Position numbers and translations under genes: made by a program. The notes under the pieces were generated by a model. The model made no database searches. It saw only the letters and a program-made list of their open reading frames with translations, and was not told where the DNA came from. From Micromonospora zamorensis (lineage in GTDB: Bacteria; Actinomycetota; Actinomycetes; Mycobacteriales; Micromonosporaceae), in NCBI RefSeq assembly GCF_900090275.1, contig NZ_LT607755.1, positions 6,448,001 through 6,512,000 on the forward strand: a stretch of 64,000 nt of DNA, written 5' to 3'. Of the stretch, positions 60,666-64,000 are shown piece after piece (position 1 is the first letter of the stretch; every line of letters begins with the position of its first letter).

Positions 60666-61561
60666 GCGATCACCTCGCTCGGGTCGGGCGCCGGTAGGAA
60701 CCGGGCCGGCCGCTGCGGCTGACTCATCGACCGCACCCAGGCCAGCAGGGCGATGAAGGCGACACCGAGGACCGCCATCACCACCTGGCCCACCGGGGTG
60801 GCGTACGGCTTGATGTACTCGGTGTTGATCAGCCCGTACGCGAGGGTCGCCAGGGTCATTCCGGTGAGGAAGCGGACCGCGAACCGGGGCTGGGTGCGCT
60901 TGGCCTCGATCTCCCGGCGGGTGGCGACCTCGGCGGACGCCGCGCCGGCGATCGAACCGAGCACGTCACCCAGCCGTTCACCCCGGTCGGACAGGTGCAG
61001 GATCAGCGCCGCGACCACCTGGTCGCAGACCGGGTCGGCGATCTCGTCGGCGAACGCCAGCAGCGCCGTGCGGGCCACCCAGCCGGCCTGCAGACGGGCG
61101 GCGAGCAGTCGCACCTCGTCCTCGACGCCGGGTGGCACGCTGCCGATCGTGCCGATGATCGACTGCTGGAGGCCCTGCCCGGTGTTGGACACGTCCTTGA
61201 GGCGTCGGGTCCACTCGCCGACCGCCTCGATCCGGGCGATCGCCCGCTGTTCGGCCTTACCCACTCCGAACAGCCACGGGGTGCCGGGCACCGCCACCGC
61301 CACCAGCAGACCCACCACCGGCAGCCCGGTCAGCAGGAACGCCAACGCGCCCGCGACCACCGCGGCGATCAGCAGTGCCTGGTAGGACCGCTGCTCGGAG
61401 GGCGTGCTGCCGGGCCCACGCCACAGTCGATCGAGACCCGAACCGCCACCGGGGCGGGACCCGGGAGGCCGTCGGGTGCCGACCAGGGCCACCACGGCCA
61501 GCAGCAGTCCGGCCACGCAGGCGGCCCCGGAGACCACCGCGATCAACTCCAGGCTCAGCAT
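60662..61561 (-). CDS. tadB: Type II secretion F / TadB-family membrane protein
   Basis: 299 residues. N-terminal helix (LELIAVVSGAACVAGLLLAV), the VEDEVRLLAARLQAGWVARTALLAFADE F-domain, paired with a C-terminal helix (VAFIALLAWVRSMSQPQRPA). Forms the inner-membrane platform with TadC. Linked to tadC by the junction repeat. Confidence 0.9.
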   Translation of the reverse strand: MLSLELIAVVSGAACVAGLLLAVVALVGTRRPPGSRPGGGSGLDRLWRGPGSTPSEQRSYQALLIAAVVAGALAFLLTGLPVVGLLVAVAVPGTPWLFGVGKAEQRAIARIEAVGEWTRRLKDVSNTGQGLQQSIIGTIGSVPPGVEDEVRLLAARLQAGWVARTALLAFADEIADPVCDQVVAALILHLSDRGERLGDVLGSIAGAASAEVATRREIEAKRTQPRFAVRFLTGMTLATLAYGLINTEYIKPYATPVGQVVMAVLGVAFIALLAWVRSMSQPQRPARFLPAPDPSEVIA

Positions 61562-61565
61562 CAGG

Positions 61566-63107
61566 TCACCGCCGGGCCAGTCGGGTCTGCCGGGGTCGCC
61601 GCCAGGCGCCGGCGCCGGCCTCGATCCACCGGGTCAGCAGCCGTACGTCGTAACCCACCCGCAGCAACTGGTCACGCACCCGCTCCGGCAGGTGCCGGGG
61701 GACCGCACGACCGTCCGGCCCGGGCCCGAAGACCGTGGTGGTGGTGATCCGGCCGCCCTCGCCGGCGCCGATCACCTCCTCCACGTGGGAGACGAACCGG
61801 TGTTTACGCCCGCCGATCGCGGTCTCGTCCTCGACGGTGACGTAGACGATCAGGTCGAGGGCGTTGCCGGCCATCCGGCGGGCCTGGTCGACGGTCATCT
61901 CGCGGCCGTGCGCCAACGCCAGCTCGACGATCCGTTCACCCACGCCCGCCGCGGTGCGGGCGTGGATGGTGCACATCGAGCCCCGGCTGGTGGTCATCGC
62001 CTGGAGCATCGGCACGATCTCCCGGGACCGCACCTCACCCACGATGATCCGCAGTACGCCCATCCGCAGCGACAACGGGATCAGGTCGGCGATGGTCACC
62101 TCACCGGCCGGGCGGCCGTCGAAGCCGCGCTCCCCATGGCCCTCCCGGGCCTCGAAGCTCATCACCGCCCGGTGCCGTTCCCGACGGCGGGCCGGCAACA
62201 GCTCCCGGCTCTCCTCCAGCAGCACGTACGGCTCGTCCTGCGGGATCTCGTTCATCAACGCCCGGATGATCGTGGTCTTCCCGGCGCCGGCCAACCCGGC
62301 GACCATGATGTTCAGCCCGGCGCGCATGGCCGCGCGGAGGAAGTCGCGCAGGAGCGGGTCGATCATCTCGTCCAGATCGCCCCGGGCACCGGCCACGTCG
62401 TCGAGGCTCACGTCCAGGGTGTTGTGCTTGCGGATCACCGCGTACGGGCGGTGGCTGACCAGGAACACGGCGGCCAGCCGGCTGCCGTCGGGCAGTTGCA
62501 GGTCGAGGGTGGGCTTCACTGTGGACAGGGACCGCTCGGTCGCGCCCGCCCGGCGGGCCGCCGCCTGGAGGATCTCCACCAGCTCGGCGTCGCTGTCGGC
62601 GATCGGCTCGGCCCAGTCCACCCCGCCGCCGTGCCGGGTGATGCGCACCTGGTCGCAGCCGAGGATGTGCACCTCCTCGATGGTCTCGTCGACCAGCAGG
62701 GTCTGTAGCCGGCCGAGCCCGACCAGCTCGGCGGTCACCTGGTCGAGCAGCAGGCGTTCCTCACCGGCGGCCATCGGCGTGCCGGCCCTGCGCACGGAGT
62801 CGGCGTACGCGGCGACCACCCCGACGGCGAGCCGCGCCCGTTCGGTGTCCTCCTCGTCGACGGTGAACTCCCGGCCGCGCTGCCACAGGGTGAGCCGTTC
62901 GGTGAGTTCCCGGCGCAACTCCCGGACCACCTGGAAGTCCATTCGGGGCCGGGGTGCCGCCTCTGGCTGCGCCGTGGCCGTGGGCGGTGCCTGCGGCATC
63001 GGCCCGGCCTGCTGGTGTCGCCCGTTCGACGGGGCCAGTGGCGGCACGGTCGAGGTGACGCCCGGCGGCTGCTGGCGCGGGTCGGTGGAGACCGGCTCAA
63101 ACCGCAT
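61566..63107 (-). CDS. tadA: Tad secretion ATPase (CpaF/TadA)
   Basis: 513 residues. Pro/Gln-rich N-terminus to about 55, then the CpaF core. Walker A GLAGAGKTT at 271-279, Asp box and Walker B region (YVLLEESREL, VGEVRSREIVPMLQA), His box (STIHARTA-type SMCTIHARTA). It powers Flp pilus assembly. Ends 4 bases before the tadB start, and starts 11 bases inside the 3' end of the CpaE-like gene. Confidence 0.95.
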   Translation of the reverse strand: MRFEPVSTDPRQQPPGVTSTVPPLAPSNGRHQQAGPMPQAPPTATAQPEAAPRPRMDFQVVRELRRELTERLTLWQRGREFTVDEEDTERARLAVGVVAAYADSVRRAGTPMAAGEERLLLDQVTAELVGLGRLQTLLVDETIEEVHILGCDQVRITRHGGGVDWAEPIADSDAELVEILQAAARRAGATERSLSTVKPTLDLQLPDGSRLAAVFLVSHRPYAVIRKHNTLDVSLDDVAGARGDLDEMIDPLLRDFLRAAMRAGLNIMVAGLAGAGKTTIIRALMNEIPQDEPYVLLEESRELLPARRRERHRAVMSFEAREGHGERGFDGRPAGEVTIADLIPLSLRMGVLRIIVGEVRSREIVPMLQAMTTSRGSMCTIHARTAAGVGERIVELALAHGREMTVDQARRMAGNALDLIVYVTVEDETAIGGRKHRFVSHVEEVIGAGEGGRITTTTVFGPGPDGRAVPRHLPERVRDQLLRVGYDVRLLTRWIEAGAGAWRRPRQTRLARR

Positions 63108-63897
63108 CCGGCACCCCCTGCTGCACGGGCCACGCGAGCCGGGCCCGCCGCCGTTCCAGCAGCGCGCCGATCGGCACCTCCAGCGCGGCCGCCGCGCGCA
63201 TCAGTGGCCGTCCGGCGCGGACGGTGCCGCCCAGTGCGAGCACCCCGGCGGTACGCGGGTCGTGCGGCAGCCGTGCGATCACCGGCAGTTTCAGGGCGCG
63301 GCTGATCTCCGTTCGACCGTGCCCGTCGCCGACCAGCAGCAGCCGCAGGGTGCCCGGCGGCACCCGGTGCTCGGCGAAGTCCCGTTCGATAGCGGTGACC
63401 ACCGCCCGGGTGCCGGAGAGGTCCGGCAGCTGCGCCCCGGTCACCAGCAGCACCACCGACGCGGCCCGCAGCACCGGCCACGGTGGCCCGGTGACGTGCA
63501 GCCGGCCGCAGTCGACCAGGACGTCGTAGCCGGGGGTGCCACGGTCCAGCGCGTCGAAGTAGTCGGCGAAGCGCTGCCAGAGCGGGGTGACGCTGCCACC
63601 CTGGGCCGGGTCGACGAGCCCGGGCAGCAGCAGCCGTTCCCGACGGGGCGCGTCCAGGTCGACGAGCTGGGACCAGAACGCGGTTTCCAGGTTGCCGTCG
63701 CGCAGCTCCCCGACGGCCAGCTCCCCGATGCCGCGCGGGCCGTCCAGCTGACCGCCGAGGTAGCCGGCCAGGATGGAGCCGCCGGCCGGGTCGCATTCGG
63801 CGAGCACCAGTCGCCGGTGCCAGGCCAGCGCGCAGGCCAGCGCCGAGGTCGTGACGCCGGGCGAACCCTTCGCGGACACCAGCGCGATGATCGCCAT
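63097..63897 (-). CDS. CpaE/TadZ-like MinD-family ATPase
   Basis: 266 residues. Deviant Walker A SAKGSPGVTTSA near the N-terminus lacks the usual KGGVGKT lysine at its end, as in many TadZ proteins. Then VLAECDPAGGS and a hydrophobic strand (YDVLVDCGR). It positions the pilus machinery at the pole or septum. ATG 63897; the preceding partial gene ends 3 bases earlier. Confidence 0.88.
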   Translation of the reverse strand: MAIIALVSAKGSPGVTTSALACALAWHRRLVLAECDPAGGSILAGYLGGQLDGPRGIGELAVGELRDGNLETAFWSQLVDLDAPRRERLLLPGLVDPAQGGSVTPLWQRFADYFDALDRGTPGYDVLVDCGRLHVTGPPWPVLRAASVVLLVTGAQLPDLSGTRAVVTAIERDFAEHRVPPGTLRLLLVGDGHGRTEISRALKLPVIARLPHDPRTAGVLALGGTVRAGRPLMRAAAALEVPIGALLERRRARLAWPVQQGVPDAV

Positions 63898-63899
63898 GC

Positions 63900-64000
63900 T
63901 CAGGCCGCTTCGGTCAGCACGACGGCGAGCCGTTCCTGTGCGGCGAGCGCCACCACCGCCGGGACATCGCGGGTGAGCAACGCCAGGTACAGGACCTTGT
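63900..64000 (-). CDS. Partial C-terminus of the gene preceding the CpaE-like gene
   Basis: Only the last 32 codons are inside the window (LTRDVPAVVALAAQERL, ending TEAA). Upstream position in the Tad operon; the family cannot be assigned from this fragment. Confidence 0.5.
   Translation of the reverse strand, partial: KVLYLALLTRDVPAVVALAAQERLAVVLTEAA

Overview
The window is a very GC-rich (about 70 percent or more) chromosomal segment of a filamentous actinobacterium. Gene content (bldC, DUF3073, PurS-type purine genes, FabG4/FadA2, leaderless promoters, an MVD-free carotenoid cluster with LitR, a Tad pilus locus) and the protein sequences suggest a Micromonosporaceae member, most likely Micromonospora or a close relative. 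No integrase, transposase, phage gene or CRISPR array was seen. It reads as core and metabolic chromosome with a few accessory loci.

Layout. 1-3500: lipid genes in the order hotdog dehydratase (partial), FabG4 and divergent FadA2, as in Mycobacterium Rv0241c-Rv0243. 3568-16755: dispersed purine genes (purB, purS-purQ-purL, purF, purM), interrupted by a YbjQ protein, a secreted trypsin-like protease, a ComB-family protein, a large Gly/Tyr/Gln-rich membrane protein and a small SCP2-like protein. 16852-18181: a compact RiPP locus with a radical SAM/SPASM maturase overlapped by a 75-residue precursor, whose tail reads WNH-FEN-IPT-FYN-WNN. This fits a multi-cyclophane peptide and is the most interesting system in the window. 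18319-30059: DUF3073, valine dehydrogenase, bldC, small oxidoreductase and methyltransferase genes, a calcium-loop repeat protein, 3-hydroxyacyl-CoA dehydrogenase and enoyl-CoA hydratase, an apparently circularly permuted ABC-type binding lipoprotein, and several small proteins. 30337-30690: tRNA-Glu, tRNA-Asp and tRNA-Phe.

30845-38217: a NodB deacetylase lipoprotein, then a light/carotenoid cluster. litR, idi, crtI and crtE lie on the minus strand and are divergent from crtB-phr. 38218-40861: a serine hydrolase and a disulfide oxidoreductase. 40966-54304: a complete alpha-1,3-glucan utilisation locus with a LacI regulator, a palindromic operator, an ABC sugar importer, a GH13 alpha-glucosidase and two large secreted GH87 enzymes. 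Both GH87 proteins show a catalytic Asp triad with the spacing known for the family.

54306-56135: an enoyl-CoA hydratase and a DUF2231-Rieske gene broken by a one-base frameshift. 56453-64000: a minus-strand Tad pilus operon (CpaE-like, TadA, TadB, TadC, small membrane protein, two TadE-like, TadG-like) ending with a LysM membrane protein. Several intergenic palindromes, perfect terminator hairpins, many -10-only leaderless promoters and a repeat family of tiny translationally coupled ORFs at gene junctions complete the picture.
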